From: Phycisphaerales bacterium UBA1161
Lineage (GTDB): Bacteria > Planctomycetota > Phycisphaerae > Tepidisphaerales > Tepidisphaeraceae
DNA: 64,000 bases
NCBI GenBank assembly: GCA_002311745.1
Contig: DBZL01000055.1
Span: 124,001 to 188,000, forward strand
Direction of reading: 5' to 3'
Shown here: positions 55,399-63,417 of the stretch, piece after piece
How the letters are laid out: every line of letters starts with the position of its first letter
How positions within the stretch are numbered: the first letter of the stretch is position 1
Made by a program: the position numbers and the translations under genes
The notes under the pieces: model-generated
Told to the model about the DNA's origin: nothing
The model's input: only the letters and a program-made list of their open reading frames with translations
Database searches by the model: none

Positions 55399-55716
55399 TC
55401 AGCTCAGCGGCTTGCCGGTGTACGGATCGAATCGCGGCTGCGGTTGGGCCGGCTCCTCGGTCAGCGGCTTGCCGGTGTACGGATCGAACTTATACGTCGC
55501 CGGCAACGCCGGCCGTTCCGTGGAGCCGGTCTGCGGTTTCTGCCCCGACTGCTCGAGGTCGTCTTCGATTCCCTGCACGCCTTTCTTGAATTCCACGATT
55601 CCGCGGCCCAGGCTGCGGCCGACTTCCGGCAGCCGCTTGCCGAACAACAGCAGCGCTACGATGGCGATCAACAGCCAGTTATCCAGGTACGGCCCCAGGA
55701 TGTTTGCTAGCGGCAT
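55399..55716 (-). CDS. tatA: Sec-independent translocase protein TatA
   Basis: 105 residues. The ATG at 55716 is preferred over 55722 because GAGGAA stands eight bases before it. One transmembrane helix (WLLIAIVALLLFG) and the amphipathic helix RLPEVGRSLGRGIVEFKKG define TatA, which forms the twin-arginine export pore. The C-terminus is unusual: two copies of FDPYTGKPL at the end, separated by TEEPAQPQPR. The tatC gene is not in the window. Confidence 0.9.
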   Translation of the reverse strand: MPLANILGPYLDNWLLIAIVALLLFGKRLPEVGRSLGRGIVEFKKGVQGIEDDLEQSGQKPQTGSTERPALPATYKFDPYTGKPLTEEPAQPQPRFDPYTGKPLS

Positions 55717-55741
55717 AAGCATGGTTCCTCGTGGCTCTCCA

Positions 55742-56761
55742 TTATACGGCCGACCCGCCGAGCCGGGCAATCAGTTCCCGCATATCTTCGGCTATCGGAG
55801 CTCGCAGCGTGACGGTTTGCAGATTTCCGGGGTGCACGAAGGTGATTTCGTACGCATGCAGTGCCTGGCGTTCGAAGCGAAACCCATCCGCCTCTAACGG
55901 CCTTCCGCCGTACATGCTGTCGCCGACCAGCGGATGCCCGATGGCGGACATATGCACCCGCAACTGGTGCGTTCGGCCGGTCTTGGGCAGCAGCTTCACT
56001 AGCGAAAATTCCCGACCTCCCCCGGCCAGACGCTGCAGCACCTGGTACGTTGTGACCGCCGGCCGGCCGCCGTTTTCCAGCTTCCGCACCGCCTGCTTTT
56101 CGCGAGCGTACCGGTCCTTGCCGATGGGCAGATCGATCACATCCGCCAGCAGCGGCGGCACGCCCTGCACCACCGCCAGGTAGGTCTTCTGGATGGTGCG
56201 GTTCTCGAATTGCCGCGCCAGTCTCCAATGCGCTTCGTCGCTCTTGGCCACCAGCATGATTCCCGTGGTGTTGCGGTCCAGGCGATGCAGAATCCCCGGC
56301 CGCCACGGTCCGTTGACCGTGCTCCATTTCTGTCCGTAGTGCGCCAAGCCGTTGACCAGCGTGCCCGTCCATCGCCCCCGCGCCGGATGCACGATCAGGT
56401 TCGCCTGCTTGTTCAGTGCCAGAAAATGCTCATCCTCGTAAATGATCTGAAGCGGAATCGGCTCGGGGGCCAGGTCGTTGACCGGCTGCGGCGGCGTGAC
56501 CATATCCACCACGTCGCCGGTCTTGATTTTGTAGCTCGCCTTGGTCGGCTGGGCGTTGACTTTGACGAGCTGATCTTCGATCAGTCGTTGCACTGCGCTG
56601 CGCGACAGCCAGGGCAGTCGGTCGGTGAGGAACTGGTCGATTCGCCGCGTCTGCGTTTTGCTCGCCTGGAAATGAAAATGGACGACCTCCGCCTCCTCGG
56701 GCGAATCCGGCGAGTCAGCAAGATCAATCTCATCCTGCGGGATATCGGCATCCGCGCTCAC
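55742..56761 (-). CDS. rluD: Ribosomal large subunit pseudouridine synthase RluD family
   Basis: 339-residue enzyme that isomerises uridines in 23S rRNA. An S4 RNA-binding domain covers residues about 30-90 (RIDQFLTDRLPWLSRSAVQR), and the catalytic Asp is in GILHRLDRNTTGIMLVAKS. The later LLPKTGRTHQLRVHMSAIGH completes the active site. RluA/C/D cannot be separated with certainty; S4 plus length favour RluD. It lies 25 bases upstream of tatA. Confidence 0.9.
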   Translation of the reverse strand: MSADADIPQDEIDLADSPDSPEEAEVVHFHFQASKTQTRRIDQFLTDRLPWLSRSAVQRLIEDQLVKVNAQPTKASYKIKTGDVVDMVTPPQPVNDLAPEPIPLQIIYEDEHFLALNKQANLIVHPARGRWTGTLVNGLAHYGQKWSTVNGPWRPGILHRLDRNTTGIMLVAKSDEAHWRLARQFENRTIQKTYLAVVQGVPPLLADVIDLPIGKDRYAREKQAVRKLENGGRPAVTTYQVLQRLAGGGREFSLVKLLPKTGRTHQLRVHMSAIGHPLVGDSMYGGRPLEADGFRFERQALHAYEITFVHPGNLQTVTLRAPIAEDMRELIARLGGSAV

Positions 56762-56804
56762 AATCGGCCATTGTAGCGTTTAGACCGCCCCGAATACCGG
56801 TTGG

Positions 56805-56932
56805 CTCAACTTCGAAACTGAGCCGGCCCGTCTTCGGGCCGGTCTTGATCCCCCAACGGGCTCGACGACGGGGCGACACTCAACCTCGAAACTGAGCCGG
56901 CCCGTCCTCGGGCCGGTCTTGATCCCCCAACG
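56805..56932. repeat. Tandem pair of 54-bp hairpin units
   Basis: Copies 56805-56858 and 56879-56932 match at 52 of 54 positions, with a 20-base spacer. Each carries a ccggcccg-4-cgggccgg stem followed by TCTTGAT on the plus strand. It may end the minus-strand transcript after 56951 or be a dispersed element. Confidence 0.85.
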
Positions 56933-56950
56933 AGAGCGCTGACAAGGAAC

Positions 56951-57751
56951 TTATCGCGTCGTCGGCCGCGTGTTGGGCATACTGGTAGGCACGCTGTTCT
57001 GCGTGGCCGGCGGGACGTTGGTCAGCGCCGGCTGCTGGATCAGCCCAAGCAACTTCAGGCGGTTGGCGGCCAACTCCTTGAACGGCCGCGGCGTCGCGGC
57101 GTCGTCGATCACCACCTCGTATTCCTGCCGCGCCCGATCCCATTGCGAGGAATCCGTACCGCCGCCCTCGGCCGCCCGATCTTCCGCCACCGCCGCCAGA
57201 CCAAAATGCGCCGCCATCACTTCAAACGCCTGCTGCGGATAATCCTGCGTGACGCGCTGGTACGCGTCCTCGGCGTTGCTGAGCAATTCCGATTTCGACG
57301 GCTCCGGCCGCAACGACGGCTGCGTCGCCGCCCCACGCAAATCCGGCAGATTCGCCATCTCAAAATTCAAATCCCCTTTGCAGAGCATCGCCTGCGCCTT
57401 GAGCTGCTGCTGCTGATCCCCCGACTTGTCCAAGGCGTCATCCGCCAGGCGGATTCCGTCCGAATACCATAGCTGCCGCTGCTGCGCCACCGCCGCTTCT
57501 TCCCCCGGACCGGCCACCAGGAGTCGCTCCAGTCGGCCCAGACTTTGTTCCGCTTCGCTCAGGCTCTGCTGCGCGATCGCCATCTTTTCCTGCCCTTGGT
57601 TGATCCGATAGCGAATCCACACCGCTACCAGGGCCAGCAGGATCAAGCCCAGCATGATGCGCGTCCCGTATTTCCGCCAGATTTCCGGAATCCCCCACAG
57701 CATCATGGCCAGCGCGTTTTGCTTCAGCTCGTGCCGCCGTTGCGTCTTCAT
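56951..57751 (-). CDS. Single-pass membrane protein with TPR-like periplasmic region
   Basis: 266 residues from the ATG of MKTQRRHELKQNALAMMLWG (57751). A transmembrane helix (IMLGLILLALVAVWIRYRI) is followed by a helical region with a coiled coil (QQSLSEAEQSLGRLERLL) and TPR-like spacing (NAEDAYQRVTQDYPQQAFEV). The topology resembles YfgM, a Sec-translocon-associated protein, but sequence likeness is weak. The tail is Pro/Thr-rich. No function is assigned. Confidence 0.6.
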   Translation of the reverse strand: MKTQRRHELKQNALAMMLWGIPEIWRKYGTRIMLGLILLALVAVWIRYRINQGQEKMAIAQQSLSEAEQSLGRLERLLVAGPGEEAAVAQQRQLWYSDGIRLADDALDKSGDQQQQLKAQAMLCKGDLNFEMANLPDLRGAATQPSLRPEPSKSELLSNAEDAYQRVTQDYPQQAFEVMAAHFGLAAVAEDRAAEGGGTDSSQWDRARQEYEVVIDDAATPRPFKELAANRLKLLGLIQQPALTNVPPATQNSVPTSMPNTRPTTR

Positions 57752-57820
57752 GGGAGCGGGAAGTTTAAACAGCGCCCACCAACAAAGCAATCGGGAACCT
57801 CGTCTTGCAGACGACCTTCC

Positions 57821-59653
57821 CTACACCAGCGCATCCTCGCTGGAGCCCATGAACCGGGCAAACCAGGCGTTGCGATCGACCAGCTCGCGCACAGGTCCGT
57901 GGTCCGCGACCCGTCCGTTTTCGATCAGGTACACCATCTCCGCCTGGCCGATCAGGCTGGGCCGGTGACTGGTCAGCACGGTGGTTCGCCCGGCCATGAG
58001 CCGGTCCAGGGCCGCCACGATCGTCGCCTCGGCATCCGGCTCGACGCTGCTGGTCGGCTCGTCCAGCAGCAGCACCGATGGATTGGCCAGAAAGGCGCGG
58101 GCGATGCTGATGCGTTGCCTTTGCCCGCCGCTGAGCCGCACCCCGCGCTCGCCCACCTTGGTGTTGTAGCCGGCGGGGAGTTTTTCAATGAACTCGTGCG
58201 CGTTGGCCGCACTTGCCGCCGCCACCACCTGCTCCATCGTCGCCTCGCCGTGCCCGTAGCGGATGTTGTCCAGCAGGCTGTCGTTGAACAAGAACGTTTC
58301 CTGCTGCACCAGGGCGAAATGCCGCCGCAGACTGTCGCGCTGGATGGTGCGGATGTCGCGCCCGTCCAGCAGCACCTGGCCCTCGGCGGGGTCGTAAAAC
58401 CGCAGCAAAAGATGCAGGATCGTGCTCTTGCCCGAGCCGCTGGGCCCGCACAGCGCCACGCTCTGGCCCGGCTCGATGCGCAGGCTCAGATCGTGCAGCG
58501 TGATCGGCTGCGGTTGGCCCGGCACCTCCGCCGGATAACCGAACGTCACGTTGCGAAACTGCATCGCCCCGCGCACCGTGTCCACGGCGGCGGCGTCCGG
58601 CGCATCGGGCAACTCCTCCGGCGCATCCAGCACCTCGAAGACGCGTTTGCCCGACGCCCGCGCCCGCTGCACCAGGTCGTTGACCCGCGCCAGCGTCTGC
58701 ACCGGCCCGAACAGCCGCCACCAGTACGCGCGGAACATCAGCAGCGTCCCCACCGTGAACCGCCCCCCCGGATGCCGCAGCAAGATATACCCGCCCATCC
58801 CGATCATGAACACGTTGCTGAAAAACCCGATCGAGTAGGAAAACGGAAAGAACAAATTCCGCGCCGTGATCGCCTTGAGCTGCTGGCGGTAGTACGCCCA
58901 GGTGGCCTGCTCGAAGCGCTGGGCTTCCTGCTTCTCGCGGCCGAAGATCTTGATCACCGTGATGCCGGAGAGATTCTCCTGCAACCGCGTGGTCACGTCG
59001 CCGGCACGCTCGCGCACCGCCGTGTAGATCGGCTTCACCCTCGCGTTGAAGTAGTGCAGCAGGAAAAAGACCACCAAGAGCGGCGCCAGCGACGTGCCCG
59101 CCACCGGCAGGCTCTTGTAGAGCACGATCCCCACCGTCGCCAGCCACAGCACCGTGTCGCCGATGATCAGGTCGATCGAGTTGACCACGAAATTCTGCAG
59201 CTCATCCACGTCTCCCATCGCCCGGCTGATCAAATCGCCGCTGCGCTGCCGCTGCAAGTACCCCAGGCTCTGCGTCTGCAACTTGTGGTACACCCGATTG
59301 CGCATCACGTAGACGAACTTCTGCGCCACGCGCTGCAAGATCACCGTGCTGAGCGTGCTGGCCACGAGGCTTACGCCGTAGACGCCCATCAGCCACGCCA
59401 GCGCCGACAGCAGAAGCGCGAACGAATCGCCGATCCGGCCGTGCAGCGAAACCAAAAATCCTAGCCCGCTGGGCCGGCTGATGTTCTTGAGGATCAGATC
59501 ATCCGTGACGTATTGCCAGATGAACGCCGGAAATAATTCCCCGGGCATCGACACCAGCAGCAACGCCAGCGCCACGGCGATCCATCCCCATTGTGGGCGC
59601 AGCATCCACAAAAGCCGGCGGAACACGCCCGTTGCAACGCTGCTGTCCGACAT
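57821..59653 (-). CDS. ABC transporter with fused permease and ATPase (ABCB/MsbA type)
   Basis: 610-residue half-transporter that would act as a homodimer, exporting lipids or drugs. Six membrane segments fill residues about 20-320. The ATPase shows Walker A GPSGSGKSTI, Q-loop FALVQQETFLFND, signature LSGGQRQRISIARAFL and Walker B VLLLDEPTS, with an H-loop at LTSHRPSL. All ATPase motifs are intact. MsbA-like export of lipid A is possible given lpxC and lpxA in the window, but the family alone does not show it. Divergent from the gene at 59732. Confidence 0.9.
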   Translation of the reverse strand: MSDSSVATGVFRRLLWMLRPQWGWIAVALALLLVSMPGELFPAFIWQYVTDDLILKNISRPSGLGFLVSLHGRIGDSFALLLSALAWLMGVYGVSLVASTLSTVILQRVAQKFVYVMRNRVYHKLQTQSLGYLQRQRSGDLISRAMGDVDELQNFVVNSIDLIIGDTVLWLATVGIVLYKSLPVAGTSLAPLLVVFFLLHYFNARVKPIYTAVRERAGDVTTRLQENLSGITVIKIFGREKQEAQRFEQATWAYYRQQLKAITARNLFFPFSYSIGFFSNVFMIGMGGYILLRHPGGRFTVGTLLMFRAYWWRLFGPVQTLARVNDLVQRARASGKRVFEVLDAPEELPDAPDAAAVDTVRGAMQFRNVTFGYPAEVPGQPQPITLHDLSLRIEPGQSVALCGPSGSGKSTILHLLLRFYDPAEGQVLLDGRDIRTIQRDSLRRHFALVQQETFLFNDSLLDNIRYGHGEATMEQVVAAASAANAHEFIEKLPAGYNTKVGERGVRLSGGQRQRISIARAFLANPSVLLLDEPTSSVEPDAEATIVAALDRLMAGRTTVLTSHRPSLIGQAEMVYLIENGRVADHGPVRELVDRNAWFARFMGSSEDALV

Positions 59654-59731
59654 AGCGGATTATTCTATGCTGGCCTTCGCCAAGGCGTCTGAACAGCAGC
59701 AAACCCGCCTCGGATGCCGACATTACGTTAG

Positions 59732-61228
59732 ATGAGCACCACTGCAACGCCTTCTTCCACCGGCCGCCTGGGGTTCGCCCTGTTGTTGGGACTCCTCGCC
59801 CTGGCCGCGGGCGGCAAGGCCATCCTGGCCGATACCCTGGACCCGGATTGCTTCTGGCATCTCCGCGTTGCCGACCAGATCGCCAAAGCCGGCTGGCCCA
59901 GGCCGCTGGTCGATGATCTGTCCTTTGAATCCAGCAAGCAGCCGTGGACGCCCTATTCCTGGCTGGCCGAGTTGGGCATGAAGCGCTTATGGGATGCCGG
60001 CGGCTACCGCGCCGCCGTCGCCGTCCAGGCCCTGATGCAAGCCGCTTTCATCATCATGCTGGGCCTTGGGGCGGTGGAAGCGTCGCGGGCAATCGCCGGC
60101 ACGCCGCGCTATCTCGCCTCCGCCCTGGCCGCCGCCGCCGGAGGTCTTCTTTCTCTGGCTTACCTAAGCTTCCGTCCCGTCACCGCCGACTTGGTGCTGA
60201 TGAGCCTCATCGCTTGGCTGCTGTTGCGCGATCGGCGCATGAACCAAAATTCCGTGGCGGTTTGGCTCGTTCCCCTCCTGACACTCTTCGCGGCCAACGT
60301 TCACTTTATCGCTCTGCTGGTGCCGCTGTGGACGGCCTCGCTGCTCGTCGGCGACGCGATCGAGTTACGCCCGCTGCGCCGCGGGCTGCTGTTGACGGCC
60401 CTGACTGCCGCCGCCTCCCTGGCGACGCCCATGCCGTTCAGCACACTGCGCACCGTTGCCGGCTATGCGTTTCACGACGTGATGGTTCGCTCCCACGTGA
60501 TCGCGGAAATGCAGCCGTTTTACCGCGACATCATGGGCCATGTGTCGGCCGCCATCGTCACCATCATCAGTGTTTGCGTGATCGTCCGCTGGTTCGCCGC
60601 CTGGCGCGGTAAAGGCCAAATCCCCCTGCCCCTGGGTGAACTCATCTGGCTCGCCGGAAGCGCCGTTCTTTTATTCGCGGTAGGGCGGATGTCCCCGGTC
60701 TTCGCCTTGATCGGCTGCCCGCTGCTCGCCGCCACCATGCCCAATCTTTCCGACCGCACGCTGACTCGCCCCGCCATCGTGATCGCCCTGGCCGCCGTTT
60801 TGGTCATCGGAATTTGCAAACTGGTTCTTGCCTTTCCGGCCTCGTCAACGCCCCTGTCCGTCTGGCTGAACCGCAACCTGCCTTTCTATCCCTGCGCCGC
60901 CGCCGATTACGTCGATCAGCACGTCAGCCCCGCCTCGCACCGCATCATCTGCGAGTTCTCCTGGGGCGGCTATCTCGAATGGCGCCTGGGCGATCGCTTT
61001 CAGATGATGATGGACGGTCGCACTCAGGTCTTTCCCGCCCAATTCTGGCAGTTGCTTTTCTTAGGCTCGGCCCAGGATCGCCGGCGCATGGTGCAGGATG
61101 CCCGCGCCGACGCCGCCATCGTGCCCGCCCAGCGCAGCGCGTTCCTTGCCACGCTTCTCGATTTAAATTGGAAAACGGTTTACGAGGACGCCTGTGCCAA
61201 AGTGCTCATTCCCCCGCCGGCCCGATGA
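59732..61228 (+). CDS. Polytopic membrane protein, possible GT-C-like fold
   Basis: 498 residues with about ten hydrophobic segments in residues 12-385 and a soluble C-terminal domain of about 110 residues. The periplasmic loop after the first helix has TLDPDCFWHLRVADQIAKAG, like the acidic pocket of some GT-C lipid-linked sugar transferases. The C-terminal domain (EFSWGGYLEWRLGDRFQMMM, then DGRTQVFPAQFWQLLF) is conserved in similar proteins I recall from planctomycetes. No proven function. It is divergent from the ABC transporter. Confidence 0.6.
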   Translation: MSTTATPSSTGRLGFALLLGLLALAAGGKAILADTLDPDCFWHLRVADQIAKAGWPRPLVDDLSFESSKQPWTPYSWLAELGMKRLWDAGGYRAAVAVQALMQAAFIIMLGLGAVEASRAIAGTPRYLASALAAAAGGLLSLAYLSFRPVTADLVLMSLIAWLLLRDRRMNQNSVAVWLVPLLTLFAANVHFIALLVPLWTASLLVGDAIELRPLRRGLLLTALTAAASLATPMPFSTLRTVAGYAFHDVMVRSHVIAEMQPFYRDIMGHVSAAIVTIISVCVIVRWFAAWRGKGQIPLPLGELIWLAGSAVLLFAVGRMSPVFALIGCPLLAATMPNLSDRTLTRPAIVIALAAVLVIGICKLVLAFPASSTPLSVWLNRNLPFYPCAAADYVDQHVSPASHRIICEFSWGGYLEWRLGDRFQMMMDGRTQVFPAQFWQLLFLGSAQDRRRMVQDARADAAIVPAQRSAFLATLLDLNWKTVYEDACAKVLIPPPAR

Positions 61229-61244
61229 ATCCCGGCTGCTTGAG

Positions 61245-61718
61245 CTACGTCGACATCGTCGCGGCGTACTGGGCGATGTACTGCGGCACCGGGTAGTGCT
61301 TCATCAAAAACTCGCGAAGCTGCGCTCGCTCGGCGATCAGGAAATACACCGGCTCGTCCAGTTTCCGGCAGGTGAAGTTCACCGCACGCACCAGGTCCTT
61401 GGCGCTGGTGGCCATGTTCAGATTCTCTTGCAGGCGGTTGATCGGCAGCAGATGGAATTGCCACGCCTGCCGCCGGTTGAGGGTCCGCAGGCATTCCGTG
61501 TCGATCTCCTGTTGTTCCAGGTCGACCACCCCCGTCAGGCGCACGTACTGCTCCACCCACGCGTCCTCCACCGCCTTGGGGTCGATCCCGTACAGGCGCT
61601 CCGCCAGGTCGCCGAAGGGGCGGTGCGACATCTTCTGAATCTTCAGAATGTGGTTGACCTGCGTCTTGGTCAGCACGCCCTGTTCGACCAGCAGTTGTCC
61701 GATTTGAATGCCTGGCAC
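61245..61718 (-). CDS. Isolated GspE/MshEN N-terminal domain protein
   Basis: 157 residues. The GTG at 61718 is the start, because AGGAG stands seven bases upstream and the family sequence begins at once (IQIGQLLVEQGVLTKTQVNH). The pattern of LLVEQG with a following helix and the later LNRRQAWQFHLLPINRLQEN, NMATSAKDLVRAVN matches the N-terminal domain of type II secretion and type IV pilus ATPases. The ATPase core is missing. Such domains can bind c-di-GMP in MshE. It may be a regulator or remnant. Confidence 0.65.
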   Translation of the reverse strand: MPGIQIGQLLVEQGVLTKTQVNHILKIQKMSHRPFGDLAERLYGIDPKAVEDAWVEQYVRLTGVVDLEQQEIDTECLRTLNRRQAWQFHLLPINRLQENLNMATSAKDLVRAVNFTCRKLDEPVYFLIAERAQLREFLMKHYPVPQYIAQYAATMST

Positions 61719-61895
61719 GGCAGTCTCCTGATTGGTTGGTCGGCCAATACCGGCCGTCTCACGCTGTATCGGTCCAAAGGGCGCGCGGCTCAAGCTGTAA
61801 GCAAGAAAACGTCCGGGAAAACACGGGCCATGGAACTTGATTGACGCGTCTTTCGGGCCGATCTGATAAGGGGCACTCTGGCCGCTGCCTGCGCC

Positions 61896-62816
61896 TCATG
61901 CCCCCTTTTCCCACAGCGCCACCGCCGTCTGGACGTTCTGCTCCATCGGGTTTTCCCCATTCAGCCAGTGCACGTCCGGGAATCGCTTGAACCATTTCAT
62001 TTGCCGGCGGGCAAGCTGCCGCGTGGCGATCTTGATTTGCTCCACCGCCTCCTCGAGGCTGACCAGACCCTGGACGTGGTCGATCAACTGCCGATACCCC
62101 GTCGCCTCGCCCGCGGTTTTTGAGAATTTGTATTTCTGCAGCAACTGACGCACTTCCTCCACCCAACCGGCGGCGATCATGTCCTTGACGCGCGCGTTGA
62201 TCCGGCGGCTCAGCGCCTCCCGGTCCCACGCCAGGCCGATCCACACCGCCCGATGCCGCGGCGGCTGATCGCTTTCCCATTGCCGCTGCAGCGAGCTGAT
62301 CGGCTGGCCGGTCAATTCGTACACTTCCAGGGCGCGAATCAGCCGCTTGCGGTCGGAGGGATTGATTCGCTGGGCCGACGCCGGGTCCGCCTCACGCAGC
62401 TTCTGGTGCAACTGCTCGCCGCTCAGGTGCCGCAGACGCAGGCGGATCGATTCATCCGCCGGCGGACCGTCGAACAATCCCTTGAACAGCCCCTGGTAAT
62501 ACAGCGGCGTTCCACCCGTGGCGATCAGCCGCACGCCGCGCTGATGCGCATCGGCGATCACGCGGTCGGCCAGCTCCACGAAACGCGCCACGTTGAACGA
62601 TTCATCCGGCCGCACCCAGTCCAGCAGGTGGTGGCGGATCTCGTGCCGCTGGGCCAGCGACGCCTTGGCCGTGCCGATATCCATCTCTTGATATACCTGC
62701 ATCGAATCGACGCTGAGGATTTCCGCCCCGCATTGTCTGGCTACGGTCGTAGCCAGTGCGCTCTTGCCCGACGCAGTGGGTCCCAGGATCACCAGCAATG
62801 GCATAGGGGCTGTCAT
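61896..62816 (-). CDS. miaA: tRNA dimethylallyltransferase
   Basis: 306-residue enzyme that prenylates A37 of UNN-reading tRNAs. The P-loop is LGPTASGKSALA, then ILSVDSMQVYQEMDIGTAKA and the substrate loop IATGGTPLYYQGLFKGLFDG; RINPSDRKRLIRALEVYELT is the conserved tRNA and helical insert region. Length is normal. No hfq follows on the same strand; instead the T2S-like domain gene lies downstream. Confidence 0.95.
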   Translation of the reverse strand: MTAPMPLLVILGPTASGKSALATTVARQCGAEILSVDSMQVYQEMDIGTAKASLAQRHEIRHHLLDWVRPDESFNVARFVELADRVIADAHQRGVRLIATGGTPLYYQGLFKGLFDGPPADESIRLRLRHLSGEQLHQKLREADPASAQRINPSDRKRLIRALEVYELTGQPISSLQRQWESDQPPRHRAVWIGLAWDREALSRRINARVKDMIAAGWVEEVRQLLQKYKFSKTAGEATGYRQLIDHVQGLVSLEEAVEQIKIATRQLARRQMKWFKRFPDVHWLNGENPMEQNVQTAVALWEKGA

Positions 62817-62916
62817 TTTTTACAACGCCTGCCGTTTTTGCGGCTCGCCCGGGGGCCGCTCTTTGGCGGAACTATTGTAACCCCATGATTGACAATCAGG
62901 TGTGTCGCCCCGCCGC

Positions 62917-62933
62917 CTGGCACGGGCTTTGTA
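62917..62933 (+). promoter_or_regulatory. Sigma-54 promoter upstream of hsp20
   Basis: CTGGCACGGGCTTTGTA matches the -24/-12 consensus YTGGCACGRNNNTTGCW at every fixed position except one C-to-T in the -12 GC. The GG and GT pairs are 12 bases apart, as required. The predicted start near 62944 leaves a 24-base leader before the ATG. Confidence 0.7.
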
Positions 62934-62967
62934 TCCCGCAAAACGGTGAATTGTAATGGAGGTTCTT

Positions 62968-63417
62968 ATGGCATTGCCCACAATCGTTCGTCGTAACGTT
63001 GACCCGTTGGAGCTGGCTCAACGCGAGTTTGACAACATGCTGGGCCGATTCTTCGGCGCCAGGGCATTTGAAGGCGGCACTGGCCTAGCCCCCTGGGGCG
63101 TCGACGTCCGCGAGGATGCCGACCACATCTACGTCGAAGCCGAACTGCCCGGCTTCAAGAAGGAAGAGGTCGACATCAACCTGGAAAACCAGACCCTGAC
63201 CATCTCCGCCCAGCACAAGAGCGAGACGGAGGAAAAATCCCCCAGCAAGGGCGAATGGCTTCTGCGCGAGCGGCATTACAGCCGCTTCCAGAGGAGCTTT
63301 ACGCTTCCGCCCACGGTGGATCCCCAGAGCGTCCAGGCCAAGCTGCACGACGGGCTGCTGACGGTCACGCTGAACAAGCGCGAAGAGAGCAAGCCGCGGC
63401 GGATTACGGTCTCCTAA
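62968..63417 (+). CDS. Small heat shock protein Hsp20
   Basis: 149-residue holdase chaperone. The start is ATG 62968: GGAGG lies five bases upstream, inside the codons of an earlier in-frame ATG at 62956. The alpha-crystallin domain runs from about residue 40 (VREDADHIYVEAELPGFKKE) to about 140 with the conserved LHDGLLTVTLNKRE and a C-terminal IXI-like PRRITVS. The N-terminal arm (LPTIVRRNVDPLELAQREFD) is short. A near-consensus sigma-54 promoter precedes it. Its 3' end overlaps queG by 14 bases. Confidence 0.95.
   Translation: MALPTIVRRNVDPLELAQREFDNMLGRFFGARAFEGGTGLAPWGVDVREDADHIYVEAELPGFKKEEVDINLENQTLTISAQHKSETEEKSPSKGEWLLRERHYSRFQRSFTLPPTVDPQSVQAKLHDGLLTVTLNKREESKPRRITVS

Noticed and set aside
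57545-59464. Plus-strand open frame of 639 codons opposite the ABC transporter
   Set aside because: Arg/His/Gln-rich shadow of the transporter gene, which has all ABC motifs on the other strand.
62889-62917. TTGACA as a sigma-70 -35 box for hsp20
   Set aside because: No -10-like hexamer lies 16-18 bases downstream (the sequence there is GCCGCC-like); the sigma-54 motif just after it fits far better.
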